A stretch of 64,000 bases of DNA from an uncultured Bacteroidota bacterium (GTDB taxonomy: Bacteria; Bacteroidota; Bacteroidia; Chitinophagales; Chitinophagaceae): positions 1 through 64,000 of the forward strand of contig CAIVKC010000064.1 in NCBI GenBank assembly GCA_903906365.1, given 5' to 3'. Shown here one piece after another: positions 25,500 through 33,991 of the stretch; positions within the stretch are counted from its first letter, which is position 1; each line of letters begins with the position of its first letter. The position numbers were made by a program, and so were the translations under genes. A model generated the notes under the pieces. The model did not search any database, was not told the DNA's origin, and worked only from the letters and a program-made list of their open reading frames with translations.

Positions 25500-26451
25500 A
25501 AAATGACGTCCGGGCAGTTTGGAAATACCCGCGGCAATTTAGCAGATACCCCTATATTATTTACTGATTTCAGTCAGATAAATTTTTGACCGTCAGCCTT
25601 CAAAGTCATTTTTGGGCCCCTTGGGTGCCTGCTGGCCAAAACCTCCTTTAGCAGGCCAATGGATGCCCCCCTGCGTCCCCGGTGTTAAAAAAGCACCAGT
25701 ACCAGACCGGCACGGCTCAGCCGGCAGGAACCGGGCCCAGACAGGGCGCCGGCAGTCCCATGGAGTCAACTGTGGCTCCCCAGATCCCCGGGAATCAAAG
25801 CCTGTTTGGATAATTTCCTAGCGATATCAGGTAAAAAAGCATTAGAAACGGGAGGGTTACATGAGTATTTTTATACTGCAGTTCGATGGTCTTTAACAAT
25901 GTACAATCGCCCGCAACCGGCTCCCCTTTACAGGGACGGCCATTGCGGGCTTTGTGCTTTTATACTCCGGGGTAAATCCCTACCTACGGCATTTTCATCC
26001 ACCGTCCACATTTGTCTGTATCTGTCGCAAAAGCAGTTTATATCCCCAGGCACAACGGGCAGGCAGACCTCATCAAAAGTATGAAATAATTTTTCCTGGC
26101 ATAACAGAAAACAAATTGATTTATAGGGTAGCCCGATTGCTGAAAACAAAGTGAAATGAATGTAATATCCATGATCAAACATCCCTGATTTCAATAAGAT
26201 GATTAGGGAATTACCTGGGGCTGACTTTGACAGAAAGCCGTTGAGCGCAGGCCTTCCGAACCGATTGCACGGATTGAGAAATTTGCCATCAAGAAAAAAC
26301 CCGCCTGTTTTCACAGGCTGGCTCAACGGGCCACCTGAGTTAACCAGGATGGCATATCCCATATTTATGGTATTTGATAAGAAGCCCAAAGCACTTAGAT
26401 TGTTCTTCGTTGGCTGAAAATGGCCAATCATCAAAAACACACATTACCATT
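25500..26451. other. 952-bp intergenic region without a convincing gene
   Basis: No open frame here shows family features; a 170-codon minus frame (25928-26440) lacks any recognisable pattern. Present are ACTGA-TT-TCAGT (25563-25574), 64 bp before the haloperoxidase start, and a minus-strand terminator-like hairpin: GCCTGT-GAAA-ACAGGC (26303-26318) followed by six U at 26299-26294. That terminator has no minus-strand gene to serve. Confidence 0.45.
26294..26318 (-). terminator. orphan terminator-like hairpin
   Basis: On the minus strand a 6-bp stem with a GAAA tetraloop is followed by GGG and a six-U tract. No minus-strand gene ends nearby, so it may be a chance structure, mark a small RNA, or be left over from a lost gene. 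Confidence 0.45.
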
Positions 26452-26862
26452 ATGTTTAAACCCATCCCGGTTGCAACGCTCTCCGCCTGGAGGGCTTTAT
26501 ACACCCAAAACACAGATCTCCCGACGGTGAGCGAATCTGCAGGCATCAGCCTGGAGCTGCTGAAAAATTTCATCGCCGCTGCTGAAAAGGACTGCCCCGG
26601 AGTAACCGGTCTGCGGGTGTATTTTGTCCGTTATCCGCTGGAAAATGACCTTTCTTACCTTCAAAAGGTCGGAAATAAGCCGGTTTCCCAGCTTTCCCTC
26701 GCCTTTGTGCCCGTAAAAGACAATAACCCGGGCAGTTTTGGCGGGGTAGATTTTCCCATGCCCGATGATCCCTCCCAAATTCTCACGCTGGCAGTATGCG
26801 CACCGGAGGGCCCCCAATGGGATGAATCCACCGGCCTGTGTCCTCCCAAATGCGTCTGGTAG
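26452..26862 (+). CDS. first gene of signalling cassette 2 (unknown family)
   Basis: 136 residues from the ATG at 26452; the frame opens at 26374 with a poor N-terminus, so I prefer MFKPIPVATLSAWRAL. No signal peptide or lipobox is evident, unlike its counterpart at 6453. The shared core is GISLELLKNFIAAAEKD, then VTGLRVYFVRYPLEN and SQLSLAFVPVKDN, matching the VAFEIDSKIKNVL, VSGLRVYLGKRG and YTLVFIPKD of the first cassette. The C-terminus STGLCPPKCVW mirrors the CPYNCPPG tail. I recognise no named family. The gene heads an operon-like run with a multi-TM protein, kinase and regulator at 62 bp, then overlapping, then 12 bp. Confidence 0.7.
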   Translation: MFKPIPVATLSAWRALYTQNTDLPTVSESAGISLELLKNFIAAAEKDCPGVTGLRVYFVRYPLENDLSYLQKVGNKPVSQLSLAFVPVKDNNPGSFGGVDFPMPDDPSQILTLAVCAPEGPQWDESTGLCPPKCVW

Positions 26863-26924
26863 GAGGCGTAAGGGATCGCCAAAATTTATCAGCCATTGCC
26901 GGCTTTGTTTTTTAATTTGAGGGA

Positions 26925-27587
26925 ATGATTATGCTGCATTTCATTGGAGTTTATTTCACCCTGATTTTTGTCTGGATGGCCTGCCTCGCTGCAGGGACTG
27001 TGGCAGGAAAACCAGTTCCTGCCCATTACCGCAGCCTTGCCTGGCTCATCCTGTTGCTGGGCCTGGTGGAGACCGCAGCCAATATCCTTGCCTTCAATAA
27101 CATAAAGAACCATTTCCTGTTTAACCTCTCTGAATCCGTCCGCTTTTTGGGGGTGGCCCGCTTTTTCTATGTCGTGCTGGCCAATTCGGCCCTTAAAAAA
27201 ATTGCCCTTGGCTTCCTGTTCCTCTTCCCGGTATTTGTGCTGGCCAATATGGTGCTGGTCCAGGGCTTTTTTACCCTGAACACCGCCAGTTATGTCCTGG
27301 GAGGCAGTTTTGTTCTGCTGCTGTCAGTGGCCTATATCTGGCAGTTATATATCAGCGACGAGACCAGGAGCATTTTCCGCGATCCTGCCTTTTGGATCAG
27401 CCTGGCTTACCTGCTGTTCCTGGCAGTTTCGGTTCCCTATATCGGGATGCTTAACTACCTGTGGAACAAATACCCTTCCTTTACCAGTCATTATTACGAT
27501 TATATTTTTCAAACGGCCTTAATCATCCATAATATTTTATTAACCGCAGGATTCCTATGTATGAGACCCTCTTTGAAGCAAAACTGA
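26925..27587 (+). CDS. multi-TM membrane protein of signalling cassette 2
   Basis: 220 residues, the same length as the counterpart at 7100. About seven hydrophobic segments are seen, at roughly 6-26, 37-55, 68-86, 90-112, 118-140, 153-175 and 190-212. Shared positions include the LLGLVETAANILAF segment (counterpart LTFITETFAYYAA), the NNIKNHFLFNLSE stretch (counterpart WRNNLLIYNLY), and RDPAFWISLAY (counterpart ADAVFWFNASM). The weak but co-linear similarity suggests a common family I cannot name. Its 3' end overlaps the kinase start by 31 nt, pointing to translational coupling and a shared role in sensing. Confidence 0.75.
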   Translation: MIMLHFIGVYFTLIFVWMACLAAGTVAGKPVPAHYRSLAWLILLLGLVETAANILAFNNIKNHFLFNLSESVRFLGVARFFYVVLANSALKKIALGFLFLFPVFVLANMVLVQGFFTLNTASYVLGGSFVLLLSVAYIWQLYISDETRSIFRDPAFWISLAYLLFLAVSVPYIGMLNYLWNKYPSFTSHYYDYIFQTALIIHNILLTAGFLCMRPSLKQN

Positions 27588-28396
27588 TCCTGGTGGTCTG
27601 TACGGCGCTGATCCTGCTGCTGATTTCAGTGATCATTGCCGCACTGCTCATCGAACAGAAACGAAAGTTCACCCACCGCCAGGAACTCACCGACCTGCAA
27701 AACCAGTATGACAAGACCCTCCTGCAGGCCGAGCTCAAAATCCAGGAGGAAACCTTTAAAGCCATCTCACGCAACCTCCATGATAACATCGGCTCCAATA
27801 TCTCCACGGCGATGCTGCTGCTCTATAAGGATGATGCCATGGCCGCCGGTGAAATGGAATCCAACCGGCAGGACGCCCTGCACCTGCTCGACAGGGTGGT
27901 CGATGACCTTAAGGAGATCGCCCGCAGCCTGAACCCGGACTATCTTTCCGAAATTGGCTTGGGTGAAGCCATCCGGCAAACGGCTTCCAAACTGGAAAAT
28001 TCCAGGAGATTCCGCGTAGTCCTTCAAATCGGTGAACCCCCTCATCCGCTGGACCAGAAAAAAATGCTGATCCTGTTTTACATATTCCAGGAAGCGGTCA
28101 ATAATATCATCACCCATGCCGGGGCGCAAACCATCGAGATCCGGCTGGATTACCAGCCAGCCGTCCTGTTGCTCAACATCTCCGATGATGGCAGGGGAAT
28201 ACCCCCGACGCAGGCCCCGGGCAGAAAAAAGGGCTCCGGGCTGATCAATATAAACAAACATGCCCGGCTGATTGGTGCAAGGCTGGATATCCAAAGCCGG
28301 CCCGGGCTGGGCACAACCATCCTGGTAACGGTACCGGACCCTTATGGCGGGGAAAAATCCCCGCCCACAGATACAAAATCATGGTCTGAATTATAA
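27557..28396 (+). CDS. sensor histidine kinase (HisKA_3 type) of cassette 2
   Basis: 279 residues. One N-terminal TM helix (about 9-32) is followed by a coiled-coil and AISRNLHDNIGSNISTAMLL with phosphoacceptor His75. The ATPase domain has the N box FQEAVNNIITHAGA, G1 DDGRGIP, and G2 GSGLININKHA. There is no periplasmic loop or PAS domain. It starts inside the preceding gene (31-nt overlap) and the regulator follows after 12 bp. It is the counterpart of the kinase at 7780 and again lacks its own input domain, supporting signal input through the multi-TM protein. Confidence 0.93.
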   Translation: MYETLFEAKLILVVCTALILLLISVIIAALLIEQKRKFTHRQELTDLQNQYDKTLLQAELKIQEETFKAISRNLHDNIGSNISTAMLLLYKDDAMAAGEMESNRQDALHLLDRVVDDLKEIARSLNPDYLSEIGLGEAIRQTASKLENSRRFRVVLQIGEPPHPLDQKKMLILFYIFQEAVNNIITHAGAQTIEIRLDYQPAVLLLNISDDGRGIPPTQAPGRKKGSGLININKHARLIGARLDIQSRPGLGTTILVTVPDPYGGEKSPPTDTKSWSEL

Positions 28397-28408
28397 AATG
28401 AATGACTT

Positions 28409-29068
28409 ATGGTAAGACTCGCCATCATAGAAGATAACGTCGAATACCGCAGTACCCTTTGCCGCCTGCTGCAGCGTGACCCCGCCGTGGAGATGCTCCA
28501 TGAACTGGGCAGCTGCGTAGGTATGGTGGCCCTTTTCCAGGAGGCCCTGCCCGATGTGGTCATCATGGATATTGACCTGCCCCTGGTCAACGGCATTGAA
28601 GGGGTCTGGGAACTCAAGCAAAAATGGCCGGATATCAAAATACTCATGCTCACCGTATTTGAGGAGGCCGATAAGATCTTCGGGGCCATCAAAGCCGGAG
28701 CCAACGGGTACCTGCTCAAAAAAGACCCGCCCAATAAGATCCTGGAAGCCGTCTTCAACCTGGTGGGCGGGGAGTCCATCATGAACGGCATCATCGCAGC
28801 CAAGGTCATGGAATATTTCAAAAGACAGGCTGCGGATGCGCCCCGCATGGATAGCTACCACATCACCGATAAGGAAAAAGACATCCTGGGCAAACTGGTT
28901 CAGGGACTGGGCTATAAACAAATCGCATCAGACTGCTCCATTACCCGGGAAACCCTCAATACCCACATGAAAAATATTTACCGCAAACTCAATGTCCATT
29001 CCCGGGCGGAGGTCTCCGCCCGGTTCGGGGAACACTTCAAAAAGGACTTCGGACCAGGGTTTTTCTAG
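28409..29068 (+). CDS. NarL/FixJ-family response regulator of cassette 2
   Basis: 219 residues. The receiver (about 3-125) has the acidic residues E8-D9, phosphoacceptor D54 (VVIMDIDLPLVNG), Thr in MLTVFEEADKIF, and Lys in GYLLKKDPP. The LuxR-type HTH (about 150-215) includes ITDKEKDILGKLVQG, YKQIASDCSITRETLNTHMK and VHSRAEVSARF. It is the output partner of the kinase at 27557. Targets are unknown. No terminator directly follows; one is found 420 bp downstream. Confidence 0.95.
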   Translation: MVRLAIIEDNVEYRSTLCRLLQRDPAVEMLHELGSCVGMVALFQEALPDVVIMDIDLPLVNGIEGVWELKQKWPDIKILMLTVFEEADKIFGAIKAGANGYLLKKDPPNKILEAVFNLVGGESIMNGIIAAKVMEYFKRQAADAPRMDSYHITDKEKDILGKLVQGLGYKQIASDCSITRETLNTHMKNIYRKLNVHSRAEVSARFGEHFKKDFGPGFF

Positions 29069-29802
29069 GTAAATACCATTAAATTATCCTTCAGTTATAC
29101 CCAATATTGGGGATTGTTTTAGAGCCGGGGCATACTTATTTTTACGTAGCATTTTAATAAATGGACCGTTTACCACCTCCGAAGGGCAGGGAAACAGGAA
29201 TAATGACCGGAAGGGTAGAAAAAACACACTTTTGGCCTTCCTACAGATATTATCGGGGTAATAAGGACATAAATTATTAAATGCATAATTAAATTAATGT
29301 GACTAGCGTGTTTTTGCGATGCCAGGCAGTTTTCCTGTCTATGGGCCTTGCTAAAACCCGGCGCTTTTAAAGAAACCATTCGTACGCTTTTTTTTATAAG
29401 TGGCTGTTTAATCAGGCCATGACCATTAAACCTTTCCTTTTTTAGTGTGTGGTTCTTATCCGTTCCACGTGATTGCACCTTGTAAGAAAAAAGCGGTGAC
29501 TTAAAAAACCGCCGTTTTTTTCAACCTGGGTATTCCCTCCTGCTGGTTGTCATGCCCCATTATCATTTTATCCCGGTTATTCCCCCTGACTCTTTTATTT
29601 AATTTCTGCTTAAGCCGCCGCCACGGTGCTGATGGCAGGGGCGGGACCTAATCGTAATCCCGGAAAATGAACCGGCCGGGCCGGGGAATCCTCCCGTTCG
29701 CTGCCGCAGGGAATGAGCCCGCGGGTCTGCTGCGTGCTGAAATGTTCTATCTTTCCTCATGGGATCCCTGGTCCCTGTCCATGTTTTACATGATAAAAAA
29801 AT
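29069..29802. other. 734-bp intergenic region with a distal terminator
   Basis: No gene is convincing; the long minus-strand frame entering here is a shadow of the aminoacylase gene. It contains the 12-bp palindrome CCCAATATTGGG within 29100-29116 and a plus-strand terminator at 29493. The 420-bp stretch between the regulator and this terminator could hold a small transcript or an untranslated tail. Confidence 0.45.
29493..29521 (+). terminator. intrinsic terminator downstream of cassette 2
   Basis: Stem GCGGT (29493-29497)/ACCGC (29508-29512) with a 10-nt loop, followed by seven T residues (29515-29521). Confidence 0.65.
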
Positions 29803-31503
29803 TTGAAAAAAATGAATATTCCCCTGCTGGTTTTTATCCTGTCCGCCGGCCTGCATAGCGGGCCCCCAAACCCTTCCTACCAGACCATCATCCGCAACGG
29901 CCTGCTCTATGACGGCAGTGGCGGCCGGCCTTACCGGGCAGACATCGGGATTTCGGGCGATACCATCGCCTTCATCGGCAACCTCCGAAATGCCCGGGCC
30001 GCCAGGGAAATAGATGCCCGCGGCCTGGCCGTGGCCCCCGGCTTCATCAATATGCTCAGCCATTCGGAGACATCGCTGATCCAGGATGGCCGCTCCCAGG
30101 GGGATATCCGTCAGGGGGTTACCCTGGAAATACTGGGCGAATCCAGCATGGGACCGCTCAGGCCGCAGGGATCTGAAGTGGCCCCCTCGGACCGGGTGCC
30201 CTGGAATACGCTGGGAGAATACCTGACCTTCCTGGAAAAAAAGGGTATATCCTGCAATATCGGCTCTTTTGTAGGCACCGGCACGGTGCGGGTATTTGTC
30301 CTGGGAGAAGCCGATATCGCGCCTACGGCGGCCCAGCTGGACAGCATGAAGTGGCTGGTCGACCAGGCCATGGAAGAGGGCGCGATGGGCATCACCAATG
30401 CGCTGATCTATCCGCCGATGTCGTTTTCCAAAACCGATGAACTCATCGCACTGGCCAAAGAAGCCTCCCGCTATGGCGGCATGTACACCAGCCATATACG
30501 CAGTGAAGGCAATAAGCTGTTTGAAGCGGTGAATGAACTGATCACCATATCAAGGCAGGCCCGTATCCGTTCGGAGATCTATCATCTCAAAGAAGCCGGC
30601 CAGGATAATTTCTGGAAACTGGACAGCCTGATTCATATCGTGGAAACCGCCCGAAAACAGGGATTGCCCATCACCGCCGATATGTATACCTATAACCGGA
30701 GCTCAACGGGCCTGAGCGCCTCGTTTCCACCCAGCCTGCAGGATGGCGGCTTTGACAGCCTGCTTGCCCGGCTGCATAAAAAGGAGATCAGGGACCAGAT
30801 GAAAAAGGACATGAATACCAATGCCCTGGACTGGGAGAACACCTATTACCAGGCCGGCGGGGCCAGTGGTGTCCTGCTGCTCGGATTCAACAAGGACAGT
30901 TTAAGAAAATACATCGGAAAAACGCTCGCTGAAGTGGCCGCCCTGCGTGGGCAAAGTCCCGAAGAAACAGCCATGGACCTGATATTGGAAGACAGCACCC
31001 GCATTGAAGTGGTCTACTCCTCCATGAAGGAGGGCAATGTCAGCAAGGAAGTGGGTCTGCCTTGGGTCAGTTTTGGCTCGGATGCCGCCTCCCAGGCGCC
31101 GGAAGGAGATTTCCTGGTGTCCAACCCACACCCGAGGGCCTACGGGAATTTTGCCCGCGTGCTGGGTAAATACGCCCGGGATGAAAAGGCGGTCAGCCTG
31201 CCCATGGCCATTTACAAACTGTCCAAACTTCCCGCCACCAATTTAAAGCTGGTAAAAAGAGGCGGGCTTCTCCCAGGCTATTATGCAGACATCGTTGTCT
31301 TCGACCCCGAAAAGGTCGCCGACCATGCCAGTTTTGAAAACCCGCAGGTGTATTCCACCGGCGTGCTGGATGTATGGGTAAACGGGGTGCTGGTCCTGGA
31401 TAACGGCGTGCATACCGGGGCCAAGCCCGGCCGGTTTATCAAGGGACCGGGATATAAAAAGGGCCTCCTGGTACAGTCAAGTCCGGCTATCCCTGCCCGC
31501 TAA
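29803..31503 (+). CDS. D-aminoacylase / N-acyl-D-amino-acid amidohydrolase-like protein
   Basis: 566 residues from TTG 29803, which adds two Lys before the hydrophobic signal (MKKMNIPLLVFILSAGLHS); ATG 29812 is the alternative start. It is an amidohydrolase-superfamily barrel with N- and C-terminal sandwich strands (IIRNGLLYDGSGGRPYRADIGISGD; GLLPGYYADIVVFDPEKV; VWVNGVLVLDNG). The first metal motif, usually GFIDxHTHxD, reads GFINMLSHSE, so the HxH pair is missing. Later ligands remain: TSHIRSEG (His), SEIYHLKEAG (His) and SFGSDAA (Asp). This matches a Bacteroidota subgroup of D-aminoacylase-like proteins, some of which bind a single metal. The substrate is likely an N-acylated D-amino acid, but this is family inference. 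Confidence 0.87.
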   Translation: MKKMNIPLLVFILSAGLHSGPPNPSYQTIIRNGLLYDGSGGRPYRADIGISGDTIAFIGNLRNARAAREIDARGLAVAPGFINMLSHSETSLIQDGRSQGDIRQGVTLEILGESSMGPLRPQGSEVAPSDRVPWNTLGEYLTFLEKKGISCNIGSFVGTGTVRVFVLGEADIAPTAAQLDSMKWLVDQAMEEGAMGITNALIYPPMSFSKTDELIALAKEASRYGGMYTSHIRSEGNKLFEAVNELITISRQARIRSEIYHLKEAGQDNFWKLDSLIHIVETARKQGLPITADMYTYNRSSTGLSASFPPSLQDGGFDSLLARLHKKEIRDQMKKDMNTNALDWENTYYQAGGASGVLLLGFNKDSLRKYIGKTLAEVAALRGQSPEETAMDLILEDSTRIEVVYSSMKEGNVSKEVGLPWVSFGSDAASQAPEGDFLVSNPHPRAYGNFARVLGKYARDEKAVSLPMAIYKLSKLPATNLKLVKRGGLLPGYYADIVVFDPEKVADHASFENPQVYSTGVLDVWVNGVLVLDNGVHTGAKPGRFIKGPGYKKGLLVQSSPAIPAR

Positions 31504-31618
31504 CCATATCCCCTTAACAGGCATGGTTCATGGCCCGCCAATGGGACCAGCCGCCAGCCGGGCTGAGCTGAACATAGACGGACCCATTGCGTAGAAGGAT
31601 CGCCACCGGGGATAGCCT

Positions 31619-31626
31619 TATATTTG
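31619..31626 (+). promoter_or_regulatory. candidate Bacteroidota -7 element (TATATTTG)
   Basis: A perfect match to TAnnTTTG lies 16 bp before the start codon at 31642. No good TTTG-type -33 element is spaced correctly, so the promoter call is tentative and the leader would be very short. Confidence 0.4.
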
Positions 31627-31641
31627 ACAACATTTTCCCGT

Positions 31642-33948
31642 ATGAAATTTCTTTTGGGGTGCCGGATGGTTTGGATTTGGATGGGGCTGCTGCTGGGTAC
31701 CCAGCAGCAGGCGGCCTTTGCCCAGGCGGTGATCCGGGGAAGGGTGCTGGATAAAACCACCCGGGAACCGCTGGAACTGGCCGTGGTGACCGAACTTCCC
31801 TCGGGACGCACCGCGCTCACCGACCGGCTTGGCCAATTCAGCCTGACCGTCACGGGGACCCCCCGCAGCCTGACCGTTTCCTTTATCGGCTACCGGATCC
31901 TGGAACTGCCCGTTGGCAGCGCAGGCTCCGGGACCCTTACCCTCCTGCTGGAAAAAGGTCCGCTCGACTTAAAGGAGGTGGTCATCACCAGCAATTCCAG
32001 GTCCTCCACTTTTCATAACCTGAGCCGCATCGACCTGAACCTCACCCCTGCCCGCTCTGCCCAGGACCTGCTGCGGCTGGTCCCCGGCCTGTTCATCGCC
32101 CAGCACCAGGGGGGCGGAAAGGCAGAGCAGATCTTCCTGCGCGGATTTGACGCCGATCACGGCACCGATGTGGCCGTCTCGGTGGACGGCCTGCCGGTCA
32201 ACATGGTCTCCCAGGCCCACGGCCAGGGTTATGCGGACCTGCATTTCCTGATTCCGGAAACGGTAGCCGGTTATGATTTTGGCAAGGGTCCCTATTATGC
32301 AGACAAAGGAGATTTCAATACCGCGGGTTATATCGCTTACCAGACCAGGAGCCTCCTGGATAAAAACATGGTGAAACTCGAAGGGGGGCTCTATAACACC
32401 GGTCGCATCGTCACCCTGCTGAACCTGCTGGGCAGCCCGGCAGCTGCGGGAAAGCCCTCGGCCTATGTGGCAGCCGAGGCGCAATATTCTGACGGCGGAC
32501 CCTTTAGCGTGCCGGAGCATTTCAACCGTGGCAACCTGTTTGGAAAATTCAACGCCTGCCTGGGAGCCAGCAGCAAACTCACCCTCACCCTGTCGACCTT
32601 TTCTTCGGCCTGGCGGGCCTCCGGGGAGATCCCCGAAAGGGCCGTGTCCGAAGGATATATCTCCGGGCGGTTCGGGGCCCTGGACAGCCTGCAGGGCGGC
32701 TATACCAGCCGCAGCAATGCGCTGGTCAAAATCACCAGCACGCCCGGGCATCATTATACGTTGGAAAACACGGCCTTCTACTCGCGCTATTTTTTCAACC
32801 TCGTGTCCAATTTCACCTTCCATTATTTCTATCCCGGCACCGGAGACGAATTCCGCCAGCATGAATCCCGTAACCTGCTGGGTTATGACGGCCGTATCTC
32901 CAGGCAGTTCTTTTTTAGCGGCCTGTCGCTGCTCTCTGCAGCGGGCGCCGGCATTCGACAGGATGGCATCAATCCCTCCTACATCGCCAATGTGCAAAAC
33001 GGAGGAACCATCCTCAATTACCTGCAGGCAGGACATACCCGGGAATCCAACCTGCACGGATACCTGGAACAGACCCTGGAAGCCGGCCGCTGGCTGATCA
33101 ACGGAGGCCTGCGGTTCGATTACTTCCGGTTCTTCTATGCCAACACCGCCCCCGTCGATGACACGGCCGCCGCCGTTTTTTTAGGACGCCCTCCAAAAGC
33201 AGCCAAAAGCCAGCTGAGCCCCAAACTCAACTTCCAGTATACGGTAAGCCCCCAGCTGCAATTTTACCTGAAGACCGGCCGGGGATTTCATTCCAACGAT
33301 GCCCGGATCGTGATTGCCAACCAGGGATACCAGGTATTGCCGGAAGCCTGGGCCGCCGATCTGGGACTTAACTGGAAGCCGCTGCCCCGGCTCTTCATCA
33401 ATACGGCCTTATGGTACCTGTACCTGGCCCAGGAATTTACCTTTGGATCAGACCTGGGAGACCAGGCCGTTTCACCGGGGGGCAAAACCAGGCGGGAGGG
33501 AATTGATTTTTCGGCGCGCTACCAGATCAACGACTGGCTCTACGGTAACCTGAACCTGGACCTGGCCAGGCCCAGGAGCATCGGGGAGGCCAAAGGCATG
33601 GATTATCTTCCCCTGGCCCCTACTTTCACCAGCACGGCGGGGCTGGATGTTCGTTTCAAAAACGGGCTGAACGGAGCCCTTTCCTACCGATACATGCATG
33701 ACCGGCCGGGTAATGCCGATTACAGCCTGACTGCCAAAGGGTATTTTGTGACGGACCTCACGGCCAATTATACCACCTCCAGCTATGAGATAGGCATCGC
33801 CGTGGAAAACCTGCTCAATATCTCCTGGGATGAATCGGAGTTTGAGTATCTGTCACGGCTCAAAGGGGAATCCAGGCCGGTGGACCAGATGAGTTATACC
33901 CCCGGCGTCCCCTTTTTCCTCAGGCTGAAATGCTCCCTGTTCTTTTAA
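31642..33948 (+). CDS. TonB-dependent outer-membrane receptor with regulatory-like N-domain
   Basis: 768 residues from the ATG at 31642 (MKFLLGCRMVWIWMGLLLG), preferred over the frame start at 31624. After the signal peptide an Ig-like carboxypeptidase regulatory domain is seen (VIRGRVLDKTTREPLELA, about 33-110), then a plug domain (VVITSNSRSSTFHNLSR, QDLLRLVPGLFIAQHQGGGKAEQIFLRG in its parts, GTDVAVSVDGLPVN), then a long beta barrel ending in the aromatic LRLKCSLFF. There is no SusD partner. Such receptors import siderophores, cobalamin, small peptides or oligosaccharides; the ligand cannot be read here. The D-aminoacylase gene is 138 bp upstream on the same strand, so a shared transcript for peptide-derived substrate is possible but unproven. 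Confidence 0.9.
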   Translation: MKFLLGCRMVWIWMGLLLGTQQQAAFAQAVIRGRVLDKTTREPLELAVVTELPSGRTALTDRLGQFSLTVTGTPRSLTVSFIGYRILELPVGSAGSGTLTLLLEKGPLDLKEVVITSNSRSSTFHNLSRIDLNLTPARSAQDLLRLVPGLFIAQHQGGGKAEQIFLRGFDADHGTDVAVSVDGLPVNMVSQAHGQGYADLHFLIPETVAGYDFGKGPYYADKGDFNTAGYIAYQTRSLLDKNMVKLEGGLYNTGRIVTLLNLLGSPAAAGKPSAYVAAEAQYSDGGPFSVPEHFNRGNLFGKFNACLGASSKLTLTLSTFSSAWRASGEIPERAVSEGYISGRFGALDSLQGGYTSRSNALVKITSTPGHHYTLENTAFYSRYFFNLVSNFTFHYFYPGTGDEFRQHESRNLLGYDGRISRQFFFSGLSLLSAAGAGIRQDGINPSYIANVQNGGTILNYLQAGHTRESNLHGYLEQTLEAGRWLINGGLRFDYFRFFYANTAPVDDTAAAVFLGRPPKAAKSQLSPKLNFQYTVSPQLQFYLKTGRGFHSNDARIVIANQGYQVLPEAWAADLGLNWKPLPRLFINTALWYLYLAQEFTFGSDLGDQAVSPGGKTRREGIDFSARYQINDWLYGNLNLDLARPRSIGEAKGMDYLPLAPTFTSTAGLDVRFKNGLNGALSYRYMHDRPGNADYSLTAKGYFVTDLTANYTTSSYEIGIAVENLLNISWDESEFEYLSRLKGESRPVDQMSYTPGVPFFLRLKCSLFF

Positions 33949-33991
33949 CACCCTCGGGCGGCCCCCGTTTACTGACCTGCGCGCAAGCCGC

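Noticed and set aside
25928-26440. 170-codon minus-strand frame in the gap before cassette 2
   Set aside because: No start context, signal or family pattern; it also runs through a terminator-like hairpin, which would be unusual inside a gene.
29599-30495. 298-codon minus-strand frame over the start of the D-aminoacylase gene
   Set aside because: Low-complexity composition, no domain, and it overlaps a gene with clear amidohydrolase motifs.
31969-33057. 362-codon open frame antisense to a TonB receptor gene
   Set aside because: It lies wholly inside the receptor gene, which has complete domain features; GC-rich coding sequence often leaves such shadow frames.
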